A stretch of 64,000 nucleotides of DNA from JAKAIY01 sp963809385 (GTDB lineage Bacteria; Chloroflexota; Ktedonobacteria; Ktedonobacterales; JADMIN01): assembly GCA_963809385.1 (NCBI GenBank), contig CAWEJL010000002.1, forward strand, positions 496,001 to 560,000, in the 5' to 3' direction. The notes under the pieces were generated by a model. It saw only the letters and a list, made by a program, of their open reading frames with translations. It did no database searches and was not told the DNA's origin. Of this stretch, positions 8,601 through 17,232 are shown piece after piece (positions within the stretch are counted from its first letter, which is position 1; each line of letters opens with the position of its first letter). Position numbers and translations under genes: made by a program.

Positions 8601-8615
8601 GGCGAGGAAGGGTGA
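5613..8615 (+). CDS. DnaQ-type exonuclease fused to a DinG-type helicase fold lacking ATPase motifs
   Basis: A 1000-residue protein from GTG 5613 with ggag seven bases upstream. Residues 1 to about 165 form a DEDDh 3'-5' exonuclease: VDLETTGL (Asp11, Glu13), GHSVSFDASFL and HHRALADADLA. The rest follows the DinG/XPD fold, but the ATPase motifs are lost. The Walker A position reads FELERKEEALIE; the DEAH position reads LALDGRLLEDE; SAT reads GWALS; the QGxGRLIR motif reads QALGGLAWSH. Structural blocks remain: YLCLHR, CPYRAEGYCFAARGEA, VIVTTHAALAADL, GAGSFWDG and FDRRIQTRSYG. I infer an active nuclease carrying a non-hydrolysing helicase scaffold. S. aureus DinG is a known case of this fusion acting as a nuclease. 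Confidence 0.85.
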   Translation: MRSDTVRVAVDLETTGLRPDQDAIIEIGAVKFAGPRILDTYQSFVSISGPLPFRIQRLTGIVPANLRRAPALASLLPGLRAFLGDAPLVGHSVSFDASFLRRSGVAQRNPLIDTYEMASMLLPNLPSYTLGAVADALDTPSSTHHRALADADLARAVFLALLARLDGLDTATLDDLAALPAPPDWTPGFLVRAQARERREVVSASPFAALLGSAGVDTFTARGLDPALGSMAIAQEEPPAPEPTSTNGVTPPPTTPVRLALLQEFLEDGGALLFELERKEEALIEALAEVVRWVAASGERVIVAAAEREEMTRVARDLLPRAAALAGIHPAPRVAELDERAGYLCLHRWFGVARDPLAGDFPMEVTRGLARLNVWTRETRSGLRADVSLHGGEAVAWERVRSGAEFSETMDGCPYRAEGYCFAARGEARAAEASVIVTTHAALAADLTGTNGPLPDAPRVLALDGRLLEDELRRTRTITLEPLAMLSLLDTLAAEAGGDGQRRDLSRVAGALIWPEKPGRKPNATPATTADEQAWRGAVERARVCVREFFTALRQALREGQEGQARGWRGGRDGRGEQQRDGGAVRVDSELRGSNAWARVLSAWTRLASGLEAAAEAARTAASALEAAALPPAKAAAALGARTDLLGAARRLDTLRTQGATAITRADDRSISWIRAPFPPFPDQQNHDRRTQRDTSAAPAEAREARQEENGAAETIASLEQRVDEIADAPSLISIPTRVGALLEPLWRAGRGLALLGWALSVGGDFEPSRGALALPEATRQAPLTPDYRWQTLLCLPDDAPEPNAQGAQAQLEGLIVSLALALDGDVVAIFPSHAMLRAAATGVRRALERHDILALAQGVDGSARQLWQTFEGQERTVLLGAGSFWDGAERRRRAPACVVVARTPFPAPSDPLIATRAEAWSDPQNQFMTPQAALKMRQALGGLAWSHTRRNAVVLFDRRIQTRSYGPTILSALPECEQYQGSLSALPERVARWTRGEEG

Positions 8616-8642
8616 GGCTGGCGCCCTACCCCGTCGTGTCTC

Positions 8643-8703
8643 AGCCCCGCGCAGGCGGGCTTTGTAGCCGGTAGGCTCTTAGCCGCGGCTTTAGCCGCCA
8701 GCT
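8643..8703. repeat. Palindromic REP-like repeat, possibly also terminating the exonuclease gene
   Basis: Holds gccccgc-gca-ggcgggcttt, a GC hairpin followed by TTT on the plus strand, then tagccgcggctttagccgcca, a second palindrome. It lies between two convergent genes. Blocks of it resemble parts of the 4564-4814 repeat, suggesting one dispersed family. Confidence 0.45.
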
Positions 8704-8707
8704 GGAG

Positions 8708-9961
8708 CTACTGCCGGGGGCGCGTCCCCGAGCCGCTGGCGGAGAGGTCCCGGTCGCGCGGGCTGGGCGCTTGGGACAGGGGCTGCGTCGTCATCGCCGC
8801 GCGACGGTCGCGGCGGCGGGCCAGCAGGAGCCAGATGGCCGCCGTCAGCGCGGGAATCAGCGCCAGGCCCAGCGCGGTGGGAGCCTCCGTGACGGCTAGC
8901 CGCAGCCATGGCGTGATCTGGAATACCGCGCTCCACTGCCAGGCGTGCGCTTGCAGGTAGGCCGCCAGAATCGTCACCGCGCCAAACGCCGCCGTCACCC
9001 CGTAGAACAGCAGCACAACCTGCCGCGCGCTGAAGCCGGAGGCCAGCAGGCGGTGTTGCAGGTGTGAGCGGTCACCCTGCGCTGGTGACTCGCCTCGCCC
9101 AACGCGCCGTACAATCACCCGCGCCGCGTCAAGGATGGGCAGACCGAGCAGCAGCAGCATCGTCGCCAGCTTTGCGCCGCCGATCCCCGCCAGCGTCGCT
9201 AGCGCCAGCCCCAGGAACATCGCCCCGCTATCGCCCATGAAGAGCTTGCCGGGCCGCCAGTTGAGCAGCAGGAAACCCACGCTCGCCCCGGCGAGCATCG
9301 CGCAGAGCGCCGCGACGCTCGTCTGGCCCAGCATCCAGCTGACCGCCGCCATGACGATGGCGGCAATAGCGACGATGCCGCCCGCCAGCCCATCCATGCC
9401 ATCCACCCAGTTGATCGTGTTCATCATGCCCACGATCCAGAACCAGGTGAACGGGACTGCCAGCCACAGCGGCAGCGGGATGACCGCGCCGGCGCCCTGG
9501 CCGAGCGGGTTGTGGATCACCTCGATCAGCATGCCCTGCGCGGCGGGGAACATCACCAGCAGCGCCGCCACAGTCTGCGCCAGCAGGCGAATACCCGGCG
9601 GCAGGCCGCGTATGTCGTCCACCGCCATCACGGCGACGGTCAGAACCGAGGCGGCGAAGAGGCCCATCACGACATGCGCCTCGTAGGGGCCGCTGGGGTG
9701 GTAGAGCAGCGCGGCGGCCAGCGCGAACGCCAGGAAGATCGCCACGCCGCCCAGCCGGGGCGCCGCGATGGTGTGGCCGTGCCGTCCGCGCGGCTGATCG
9801 AGCAGGCCGTAGTGGCGGGCGACGCGCGCGACGGCTACGCTCAGCAGCCAGCCCACCGCCAGCGCCAGCGCGAAGCCCGCCAGCGGCGCCAGCCACGCCG
9901 CCCACGGCCACGGCCACTCCGCGATTCGTTCGCCCAGCGCATGCGCCAGCATCATCGCCAC
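8708..9961 (-). CDS. WecA/MraY-family polyprenyl-phosphate sugar-1-phosphate transferase
   Basis: A 417-residue polytopic protein with about ten hydrophobic segments. The glycosyltransferase-4 family motifs are present: HTIAAPRLGG, AVDDIRGLP (the DDxxx motif), NTINWVDGMDGLAGG, LFMGDSGAMFLG and GDRSHLQHRLL (the HIHH-type motif). Such enzymes load a sugar-1-phosphate onto undecaprenyl phosphate at the inner face of the membrane. The first motif context and HLQHR ending favour a WecA/TagO-like role in a surface polymer over MraY, but the donor cannot be assigned. The C-terminal 50 residues are a basic, Ser/Arg-rich cytoplasmic tail. Confidence 0.88.
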   Translation of the reverse strand: MAMMLAHALGERIAEWPWPWAAWLAPLAGFALALAVGWLLSVAVARVARHYGLLDQPRGRHGHTIAAPRLGGVAIFLAFALAAALLYHPSGPYEAHVVMGLFAASVLTVAVMAVDDIRGLPPGIRLLAQTVAALLVMFPAAQGMLIEVIHNPLGQGAGAVIPLPLWLAVPFTWFWIVGMMNTINWVDGMDGLAGGIVAIAAIVMAAVSWMLGQTSVAALCAMLAGASVGFLLLNWRPGKLFMGDSGAMFLGLALATLAGIGGAKLATMLLLLGLPILDAARVIVRRVGRGESPAQGDRSHLQHRLLASGFSARQVVLLFYGVTAAFGAVTILAAYLQAHAWQWSAVFQITPWLRLAVTEAPTALGLALIPALTAAIWLLLARRRDRRAAMTTQPLSQAPSPRDRDLSASGSGTRPRQ

Positions 9962-10307
9962 CTTGCCTGAGCCAGGTATCGCCGCCTTCCTGGCGCCGTC
10001 CCAGCGGAAAGTACTCTTGTGATTGTACCGTGCGCGCGACGAATAGGAGGCGTCCCGCGTCTAAAATGCAGCGAACCAACATGTGAGACCCTTGGCGTTA
10101 TCCAGCTTTCAGCCCAGTGATCCATCCTGAATCGCTCGCCACAGACGCTCCTACTCAACAGAGCGTGTGTGCGCGCCGCGCGTCCGCGCCCAACGAGGCT
10201 TCGGGCGCGCATAGGGCGTCAGACTGGCCGCTCCGTCAACGGCGTGCGGCCCGCGACCATCCTGAGCGATGTCACGCGGGGCGCTAGCTATTTTTGTCCC
10301 TGCTTCC

Positions 10308-10336
10308 TTGTCGCACTTGACATGCGACTTTATACT
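10308..10336 (+). promoter_or_regulatory. Sigma-70-like promoter for the Ser/Thr kinase gene
   Basis: TTGTCG (10308-10313), 17-bp spacer, TATACT (10331-10336). The predicted start near 10343 gives an 85-nt leader to the chosen ATG. The rest of 9962-10428 shows nothing else I can name. Confidence 0.55.
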
Positions 10337-10428
10337 GGTAGGACATCGCTATGGCGATTGAAGCGCTCACCCGGCTGAGAATATGGGGCAGTGGAGGGAT
10401 TCCTCTGCCCTGGAGGAGACCGGAAGCA

Positions 10429-11865
10429 ATGCAGCCATCACCCGCCATGCAACAGCCACCGGCGCTCGCGCCTGGAATATTGCTGCGAAACCGCTACCTG
10501 ATCGAGGGCTACATCGGTGGGGGCGGATTCGGGCACATCTACCGTGCGCGCGACACGGCGCTGGGGCATCTGCGCGCCATCAAGGAAGCCTTCTACCAGG
10601 ACCAGAACAGCCGCCGTCAGTTCCAGCTCGAAGCCGAGTTCCTGCTCAACGCGCGGCACCCCCATCTCGTGCGCGGCTACTCCGTCTTCGAGGCGTACGG
10701 GCGGCTCTATCTCGTCATGGACTACGTAGACGGCCATACACTCGAAGATATCGCCATTGACACGATCAGGCGCACCCACCTGCCGCCGTCCGAGGCGCAG
10801 GTGCTGGACTGGATCTTGCCGATCTGCGACGCGATCCACGAGTTGCACATCCAGCCCACGCCAATCATCCACCGCGACGTAAAGCCCGCAAACATTAAGC
10901 TCAGCGCGAGCATGGGCGCGCCGGTGTTGATTGACCTGGGGCTGGCGAAGCTCTACGCGCGCGGCCAGCAGACCATCGCCGCCGCGCTGGCCTTCACGCC
11001 GGGCTACGCGCCGCCAGAACAGTACCAGGCCACCGGCGCCACCGACCAGCGCACCGATGTCTACGGCCTGGGCGCGACGCTCTACTACCTGCTAACCGGC
11101 TACCAGCCCGTCGAGGCGCCCGCCCGGCTGAGCGCACAGGCGCTGCCCACCCCGCGCGAGCGCAACCCGCACCTGAGCGAGGAGATCAACGACATCGTCC
11201 TGAAGGCGATGGCGCTGGACCCAAACGTCCGCTATCAGTCCACGCGCGAGCTAGGGCGCGCGCTCGCCATCCAGCGCGCGACGCTCCACGGCGTGGCTGG
11301 CGAGCTGGCGGCCCGCGCCATGCCGAGCCGCGACTGCCCCCGCTGCGGCGGATCCTCACCCACCGGGGCCAGCTTCTGCATGCGCTGCGGCGCGGCGATC
11401 ATCGCTGACGCCCGCCCGCCCGAGACGCCCTCACGCGCCCCAGCGCCCCGCCCCGCGGCAGCCCCGCGCCAGCCATCCTACCAGCCGCAGACGCCGATGC
11501 CCGCCCCGCGCGCGGCGGCGGTCGGCGCGCCTCCCATCACGGGCGCGGGAGCGCCTCAGTTGATCCCACTCCCCGGCTGGCTGGGGGAATTCAACCAGCT
11601 TCCGCCGCCAAGCCGGAAAGAGGCGGAGGTCAGCCTGGCCGCGTTTCTCTCCGTCATCGGCGTCACGCTGAGCCTGACCGCCCCATTCCACAACATCATG
11701 CTACTCTTCGCTCCCATCGCGCTGACCCTGGCCGTCTGGAGCCTGGCGCAACTCCGCGAGACCCCCGCGCCGCGTGAGTTCCGCTGGCTGGCGACGACGG
11801 CGCTGGTGATCGGCGGCCTCTGGCTATGCCTCTGGGCCGTCCACATCGGCTTCGCGCTCGCCTGA
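10429..11865 (+). CDS. Membrane-anchored Ser/Thr protein kinase with C-terminal zinc ribbon
   Basis: A 478-residue kinase starting at ATG 10429, with GGAGGAG ten bases upstream; an in-frame ATG at 10351 lacks an SD. The Hanks-type kinase domain follows: GGGGFGHIYRARD loop, AIK lysine, IIHRDVKPANIKL catalytic loop, DLG in place of DFG, and TPGYAPPEQY. After it come a zinc ribbon (CPRCGG...CMRCG), a Pro/Ala linker, and two hydrophobic helices (AFLSVIGVTLSLT and WLATTALVIGGLWLCLWAVH), so kinase and ribbon are cytoplasmic. Targets are unknown. Proteins with repeated pThr-x-x-Ile-like motifs elsewhere in the window (29100-29406) are possible clients by inference. Confidence 0.92.
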   Translation: MQPSPAMQQPPALAPGILLRNRYLIEGYIGGGGFGHIYRARDTALGHLRAIKEAFYQDQNSRRQFQLEAEFLLNARHPHLVRGYSVFEAYGRLYLVMDYVDGHTLEDIAIDTIRRTHLPPSEAQVLDWILPICDAIHELHIQPTPIIHRDVKPANIKLSASMGAPVLIDLGLAKLYARGQQTIAAALAFTPGYAPPEQYQATGATDQRTDVYGLGATLYYLLTGYQPVEAPARLSAQALPTPRERNPHLSEEINDIVLKAMALDPNVRYQSTRELGRALAIQRATLHGVAGELAARAMPSRDCPRCGGSSPTGASFCMRCGAAIIADARPPETPSRAPAPRPAAAPRQPSYQPQTPMPAPRAAAVGAPPITGAGAPQLIPLPGWLGEFNQLPPPSRKEAEVSLAAFLSVIGVTLSLTAPFHNIMLLFAPIALTLAVWSLAQLRETPAPREFRWLATTALVIGGLWLCLWAVHIGFALA

Positions 11866-11931
11866 TAGCTCCGTGCGCCAGCCGCCTAAACAAGTAATCC
11901 CTCATTCTTCTCCCAACGTCAGGAGCGCCAC

Positions 11932-13977
11932 ATGACGCCACGACGCGCGCTGACGCCCGGCGATTTCTGGGCGCTGCGCTTCATCACCGAGATGCGCCTC
12001 TCGCCGGATGGCGGCCTGCTGGCGTATGTCCTGCGCAGCAGCGACCGCGAGGCGAACGAGACACGCTCGGCGATCTGGCTGCTCGACACCGCGACGAGCC
12101 AGTCGCGGCGGCTGACGAGCGGCGAGAAGCGCGACACTAGCCCGCGCTGGTCGCCGGACGGGCAAACACTGGCCTTCATCAGCGACCGCGAAGGCGAGAC
12201 CGCGCAACTCTACACCATCGCGCTGGCGGGCGGCGAGGCCCGGCGGCGCACGCTGACGCGGCGGGGCGCGGGCGAGCCGTTCTGGTCGCCGGATGGCGCC
12301 TGGATTGGCTTCACGGCAGAGGTCCGCCCTGACGAGGAACCGCTGCTGATCCACCCGCTTACGGCGGAGGCGCGCGAGCGCGAGCGGCGCGATGAGGCCG
12401 AGCGCGCGCGCCACATCACTCGCCTACAATACCGCTGGGATGGCCAGGGCTACTTCGAGGGGCGAACGAAGCTCTTCCGCGTCTGGCTGGACGGCGACCG
12501 CGCCGAGCGGCTGACGGAGGGTGACAGCGACGACGCGCAGGCGGTGGTGGCTCCCGATGGCCGCTCAGTGGTGTTCGTCAGCGACCGCGAGGACGACCGC
12601 GACGCCAACATGACCACCGATCTCTGGCTGCTGGACCTGGAGACGCGCCACACCCGCCGCCTCACCAGCGCGACGCACGGCGCCGAGCGGCCCGTCTGGT
12701 CGCCCGACGGCGCGCGCATCGCCTATCTGGCGACCCCCAAGATATGCGACCACTCGTACTACAATGTCGCGCTGATGGTAATTGGGCGCGAGGGCGGCGC
12801 CGCCTGCGACCTGCGGGCCGGGCGCGACCTCTCCGCCGAGGTGGGGATGTACAACGACATCCCCAGCGCGGAAGCGTGGGAGCCGGTCTGGTCGGCGGAT
12901 GGCGGGTGGGTCTACGCGCTGGCGCAGCGGCGCGGCGGCGTGGACCTGCTGCGCGCCTCCGTGGATGGCGCGGCGGTCGAGACGGTGATGGCGGGCGATG
13001 AGGCGCACACGCAGCAGTTCGCTCTGGCGGGGGACGGCGCGCGCGTCTTCACGCTGCGCTGCGACCCCACCCACCCGTGGGACATCTGGGAGCGGCGCGC
13101 GGGCGAGACGGCGCGGCCCCTGACGGCGGTGAATGCGGCGGCGCTGGCGCGGAGGGCGCTGGCGACCCCCGAGCGCTTCGAGTATGCGTCGTTCGATGGC
13201 TGGCGCATCGAGGGCTGGCTCTACCGCCCAGAGAAGGCGCCGGAGAGCGGCGCGCCGCTGGCCCTCAAGATTCACGGCGGCCCGCACGGCGCCTATGGCC
13301 AGAGCTTTTACCTCTCGGTCCAGTCGCTGGTGAGCCAGGGCTACGCCGTGCTGTACGTCAACCCGCGCGGCAGCGCCGGCTACGGCGAAGCGTTTGGGCA
13401 GGCCTGCGACCACGACTGGGGTGGCGGCGACTACCGCGACATCATGGCGGGCATGGACGTGGCGCTGGCGCGCGGTGGGCTGGATGGCGCGCGCATGGCG
13501 GTCTTTGGCGGCAGCTACGGCGGCTACATGACCAACTGGATCATCACCCACAGCGACCGTTTCCGCGCCGCCGTCACCATCAACAGCGTCACCAATCTCT
13601 TCACATCGTTCGGCACGGGCGATATAGACAGCGTCTGGGCGGAAGGCGACTATGGCTGGCCATGGGAGCGCGAGGCGTTCTACCGCGAACGCTCGCCCAT
13701 CTTCTACGCGTCCCAGGTGACGACGCCGACCCGCATCATCGCGGCGGAGAACGACTATCGCTGCCCCATCGCGCAGAGCGAGGAGCTGTACACCTGGCTC
13801 AAGCGCCTGGGCCGCGCGCCGGTGGACTTCATCCGCATGGCCGGCGCGAGCCACAGCGTCCACGCCACGCCACGCCAGCGCATCCGCGCGCTAGAGCTTG
13901 AGCAAGAGTGGATCATGCGCTACTGCCCGCGCGCCCGGAAGGAGCGGCGGACACGACAAAACGGCATGGCTGTGTGA
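11932..13977 (+). CDS. S9-family prolyl oligopeptidase / acylaminoacyl peptidase
   Basis: A 681-residue protein from ATG 11932, with aggag nine bases upstream. The N-terminal two-thirds is a beta-propeller with repeated SPDG blocks (WSPDGQTLAFIS, WSPDGAWIGF, WSPDGARIAYL). The C-terminal alpha/beta-hydrolase domain has the serine nucleophile in GGSYGGYMTNW, the acid in IAAENDYRCPI and the histidine in GASHSVHATP. It has no signal peptide, so it is cytoplasmic and likely trims peptides or acylated N-termini. It follows the kinase gene by 66 bp and may share its transcript. Confidence 0.93.
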   Translation: MTPRRALTPGDFWALRFITEMRLSPDGGLLAYVLRSSDREANETRSAIWLLDTATSQSRRLTSGEKRDTSPRWSPDGQTLAFISDREGETAQLYTIALAGGEARRRTLTRRGAGEPFWSPDGAWIGFTAEVRPDEEPLLIHPLTAEARERERRDEAERARHITRLQYRWDGQGYFEGRTKLFRVWLDGDRAERLTEGDSDDAQAVVAPDGRSVVFVSDREDDRDANMTTDLWLLDLETRHTRRLTSATHGAERPVWSPDGARIAYLATPKICDHSYYNVALMVIGREGGAACDLRAGRDLSAEVGMYNDIPSAEAWEPVWSADGGWVYALAQRRGGVDLLRASVDGAAVETVMAGDEAHTQQFALAGDGARVFTLRCDPTHPWDIWERRAGETARPLTAVNAAALARRALATPERFEYASFDGWRIEGWLYRPEKAPESGAPLALKIHGGPHGAYGQSFYLSVQSLVSQGYAVLYVNPRGSAGYGEAFGQACDHDWGGGDYRDIMAGMDVALARGGLDGARMAVFGGSYGGYMTNWIITHSDRFRAAVTINSVTNLFTSFGTGDIDSVWAEGDYGWPWEREAFYRERSPIFYASQVTTPTRIIAAENDYRCPIAQSEELYTWLKRLGRAPVDFIRMAGASHSVHATPRQRIRALELEQEWIMRYCPRARKERRTRQNGMAV

Positions 13978-14084
13978 GCAAGCCCGGCGATAATGCATAC
14001 TACCGTATGGCGCTTGGATAGCGCCTGTCTGAACAGACACTGGCGTTCCCTCCGATTGAGGACGAGCCATCGAAAGCGCAAGGC

Positions 14085-15566
14085 ATGCTCACAAATAACG
14101 CTCACCAGGAACAGGACGTCTCCTCGCGCTCGCGCGATGGAGACTCAGAGGCCACAGCCGCCACCAGGAAGCGCGCGCGCCGCTTTTCCACGCGCGCCAT
14201 CATTGAGACGGCGCTGATTCTCGCTGCGCTGGTCGGCGCGCTCACGCTGCTGCCGCACGTGATCGGGGGTGACGGCGCGCATCGCTTCGAGGCGCTGACG
14301 GCGCTACTCACCGGCTCCGGCTCGATCAATACAAAATACTCGCTGCTGGGGCCAGTCTTCGCCGCGCCGCTGTGGTGGCTCGGCGAACTGGTGGCGACGC
14401 CCGCCACCGGCATTGGCTGGTTCAACACGCTGGTCTTCGGGCTGGGGTTGCTGGGCCTCTATCTGCTGCTGAGGCGGCATGTCGAGGGGCGGCTGCTGCG
14501 CGCCTTCCTGCTGCTGCTCACCCTGGCTTCGATGGTCCCCTACCACCTCACCCAGTTTTACGCTGAGGTCTTCACCGCCGTGCTGGCGGCGGTCGGGCTG
14601 AGCGCGATCGGGTTGAGCGCGCGAGCGGGCGGGCGGCTAGCGGGCTGGGGGCTGGTCGCGCTGGGCGCCGCCAACACCCCCGCCACCATCGCCGGGCTGG
14701 TGGTCGTCGTGGGTCAACGGATGTGGGCGCGGCGCAGGCTGCGCTACGCGCTGGCCATCGTCGCCGCGCTGGCGCTTGTCGCCAGCGCGGACCTGCTCCA
14801 GCGCGGCAGCCTGACAAACACTGGCTATCAGAACGACACCGGCGGCCATACTCTCGCGCCGTTCGCGGGCATCCCCGGCTTCAGCTATCCTATCTTGCTC
14901 GGCCTGCTGTCGATTCTGCTCTCCTTCGGCAAGGGATTGCTCTTCTTTACGCCAGGCCTCTTCCTGCCCATGCGTAGGCGGATGGAGCGACTGGCGTCTC
15001 TGGCGCTGGTATCACGCGAGATGTGGACGGTCTACACGCTCTGGATAGGTTTCACGGTTGGGCTGATCCTGGTCTACTCCAAGTGGTGGGCATGGTACGG
15101 CGGCTGGTACTGGGGGCCGCGCTTCTTCCTCTTCGCCTGTGTTCCCGCTTCCTTCGCGCTCGCCATCTGGACCCAGCGCCCCTCATCACGACTCTGGGTC
15201 AACCTGCTGGTATTGGGCGCGCTGGCCCTCTCAACGTGGGTCGGGGTAAATGGCGTGGTATTCGGCCAGTCCGCCCTGGGCGTCTGTACCGCGAACCACT
15301 ATTTGTTCGAGGCGTACTGCCACTACTCGCCCGACTTCAGCGTGCTCTGGCGGCCCATGATCAGCGCATACATGTTCGGCATTGGCCCGCGCTTCGCCGC
15401 CGTCGAGCATCTCCAGCCCGGCGCGGTCGCGTATGGCGCCCTCATCGTGGCGGTGAGCGTCTACCTGTCCATCCCGCTGCTCCAAGCGATTATCCGCCAG
15501 ACACGCGCGCTCCTCGCCAGCCGTCGCTCACTCCTCACATCCCTCCATCTCGACTGGCGATTCTAG
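14085..15566 (+). CDS. GT-C-like polytopic membrane protein, array copy 1
   Basis: 493 residues: a charged N-terminal tail of about 40 residues, then 10-11 hydrophobic segments. The first external loop carries GGDGAHRFEALTALL, followed by KYSLLGPVFAAPLWWLG. Later blocks are FLLLLTLASMVPYHLTQFYAE, SFGKGLLFFTPGLFLP and YGGWYWGPRFFLFA. Acidic residues in the first outer loop plus many helices resemble GT-C glycosyltransferases that use polyprenyl-linked sugars, but I recognise no exact family, so the function is inference. First of four tandem paralogues on the same strand. The start is uncertain because the SD is weak. Confidence 0.75.
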   Translation: MLTNNAHQEQDVSSRSRDGDSEATAATRKRARRFSTRAIIETALILAALVGALTLLPHVIGGDGAHRFEALTALLTGSGSINTKYSLLGPVFAAPLWWLGELVATPATGIGWFNTLVFGLGLLGLYLLLRRHVEGRLLRAFLLLLTLASMVPYHLTQFYAEVFTAVLAAVGLSAIGLSARAGGRLAGWGLVALGAANTPATIAGLVVVVGQRMWARRRLRYALAIVAALALVASADLLQRGSLTNTGYQNDTGGHTLAPFAGIPGFSYPILLGLLSILLSFGKGLLFFTPGLFLPMRRRMERLASLALVSREMWTVYTLWIGFTVGLILVYSKWWAWYGGWYWGPRFFLFACVPASFALAIWTQRPSSRLWVNLLVLGALALSTWVGVNGVVFGQSALGVCTANHYLFEAYCHYSPDFSVLWRPMISAYMFGIGPRFAAVEHLQPGAVAYGALIVAVSVYLSIPLLQAIIRQTRALLASRRSLLTSLHLDWRF

Positions 15567-15599
15567 CGAACCCCGCGCGCTAGCCAGATACGGGCGAAC

Positions 15600-15617
15600 C
15601 TGCTATCATGCGAGGCG
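15600..15617 (+). promoter_or_regulatory. Conserved promoter-like block upstream of array copy 2
   Basis: CTGCTATCATGCGAGGCG, containing the -10-like TATCAT at 15604-15609. The identical 18-mer lies before copy 4 (18738-18755). I see no good -35. Confidence 0.5.
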
Positions 15618-15679
15618 CCATGACGCTGGAGCGCCAATCGCTCCCGGCGCGGGTGAATCCGCCAGATGAGGAGAATCGC

Positions 15680-17092
15680 GTGTCGATCAGCGAGTTGAGC
15701 GCGCCCGCGCATCGATGGCGGCTCCTTCGCCGTGTTGGCGCGCGGGCGCTCCTGCCAATCTGCGTCTTCAGCCTGGCGCTGGCGCTCCCGTACAACATCA
15801 CGGGCGATGGCGCCGCCCGCTTCGCCGCGCTCGACGCGCTGCTGCGGCTTGGAGCCATCTCGCCGAATCGCTACTCGCTGATCGGGCCGCTCTTCTCCAC
15901 GCCGCTCTATCTGCTGGGCGCGGCGCTGGGCAACACAGAGGGCGGCGCGGTGTTCTTCAACCTGACCGTCTTTATCCTGGGGCTGATCGCCCTGAATCTG
16001 CTGCTGCGCCGCTACCTGGAGCCAGGAACGTTGCGCCGCTTTCTCTTGCTGCTGGTGGTGGGCTCGATGTTCCCCGCCGCGCTAGCGACCTACTATGGCG
16101 AAACTTTCACGGCAATCACGGTAGGCGTGGGCCTCGCGGCGGCGCTGCTGGCCGCGCGGCGGCTGGGGCGCGCGGCGGGCTGGGCTGCGGTCGCGCTGGG
16201 GGTGGCGAATACCCCCGCGACGCTACTGGCGCTCGCTGGGGCGCTGCTGGGGCGCATGTGGGCCACGCGACGGCTACGCTACGCGCTAGTTGGCGCGGGC
16301 GCGGTGGCGCTGATCGTGGGGGAATCGCTAGCCCGGCGGGGAACAGCGATGGCGACACTCTACATCAATAACGCGGGCGAGAAAACCATCATGCCGTACA
16401 GCGGGCTGCCGGGCTTCAGCTACCCTTTCCTGTTTGGCCTGCTCGCGATCCTGTTCTCCTTTGGCAAAGGGCTGGTCTTCTTTACGCCGGGGCTGTTTCT
16501 ACCACTGAAGGAGCGCCTGCGCACGCTAGGCGAGGGCGGCTCCGCGCTCGGGCGGCTCCACGTCTCGTGGCTGCTCTTTACCGCCGGTCTCGTCCTGATC
16601 TACGCTTCCTGGTGGGACTGGAGCGGCGACTGGTACTGGGGGCCGCGCTTCTTCCTCTTCGCCAGCGTTCCCGCCTCCTTCGCGCTCGCGCTTTGGGCAA
16701 GCCGCCCCTCGCCGCGCCTGTGGGTGAACGCGCTGGCGCTGGGCGCGCTGGCGCTGGCGATCTGGGTGGGCGTGGATAGCGCGGTGTTTGGGGTGGCGGA
16801 CTTGCAAGCCTGCCAGATCAACCATAGCCAGTATGGAGCCTACTGCGACTACACGCTCGAATTCAGCGCGCTCTGGCGACCGCTGGTCAATCTCGGCCAG
16901 TACGGGTTGAGCGCAACCTTCGCGCGTGTCGAGTATTTCCAGCCACGGGCGATTCTGTTTGTCATCGCCGCACCGCTCGCCGGGCTATATATCGCCGCGC
17001 CGCTCCTGCGCGCCATCGCCGAGCAGACGCGCACGCTCGTAGCGCGGCTGTGGCCACGAGCGCGCGCGCTGCGGGCTGGCTGGCGCTGGTAG
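15680..17092 (+). CDS. GT-C-like polytopic membrane protein, array copy 2
   Basis: About 470 residues from GTG 15680, chosen because GAGGAG lies just upstream and because copy 4 has the same distance (55-65 bp) between the conserved promoter block and its start. ATGs at 15608 and 15620 are alternatives that would add 20-24 residues. It keeps GDGAARFAALDALL in the first outer loop, NRYSLIGPLFSTPLYLLG, SFGKGLVFFTPGLFLPL and SGDWYWGPRFFLFASVPASFALAL. It is the most divergent of the four copies. Probable sugar transferase of the envelope, by fold only. Confidence 0.75.
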   Translation: MSISELSAPAHRWRLLRRVGARALLPICVFSLALALPYNITGDGAARFAALDALLRLGAISPNRYSLIGPLFSTPLYLLGAALGNTEGGAVFFNLTVFILGLIALNLLLRRYLEPGTLRRFLLLLVVGSMFPAALATYYGETFTAITVGVGLAAALLAARRLGRAAGWAAVALGVANTPATLLALAGALLGRMWATRRLRYALVGAGAVALIVGESLARRGTAMATLYINNAGEKTIMPYSGLPGFSYPFLFGLLAILFSFGKGLVFFTPGLFLPLKERLRTLGEGGSALGRLHVSWLLFTAGLVLIYASWWDWSGDWYWGPRFFLFASVPASFALALWASRPSPRLWVNALALGALALAIWVGVDSAVFGVADLQACQINHSQYGAYCDYTLEFSALWRPLVNLGQYGLSATFARVEYFQPRAILFVIAAPLAGLYIAAPLLRAIAEQTRTLVARLWPRARALRAGWRW

Positions 17093-17232
17093 CCCATCCC
17101 GCGCGCCCCGCCTGCGGTACTGAACGCGCGAGCGCCACGGGCCGCCTCCATGCCGCGCGCCCGTTATAGTTGATTAGGAATAAAGGCGTCACCGCCAGAA
17201 CGGCGAGCGCCATTCATGGAGAGAGAAGCGGC

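Noticed and set aside
12565..13863. 432-codon minus ORF opposite the S9 peptidase
   Set aside because: Antisense shadow; composition and lack of SD are against it.
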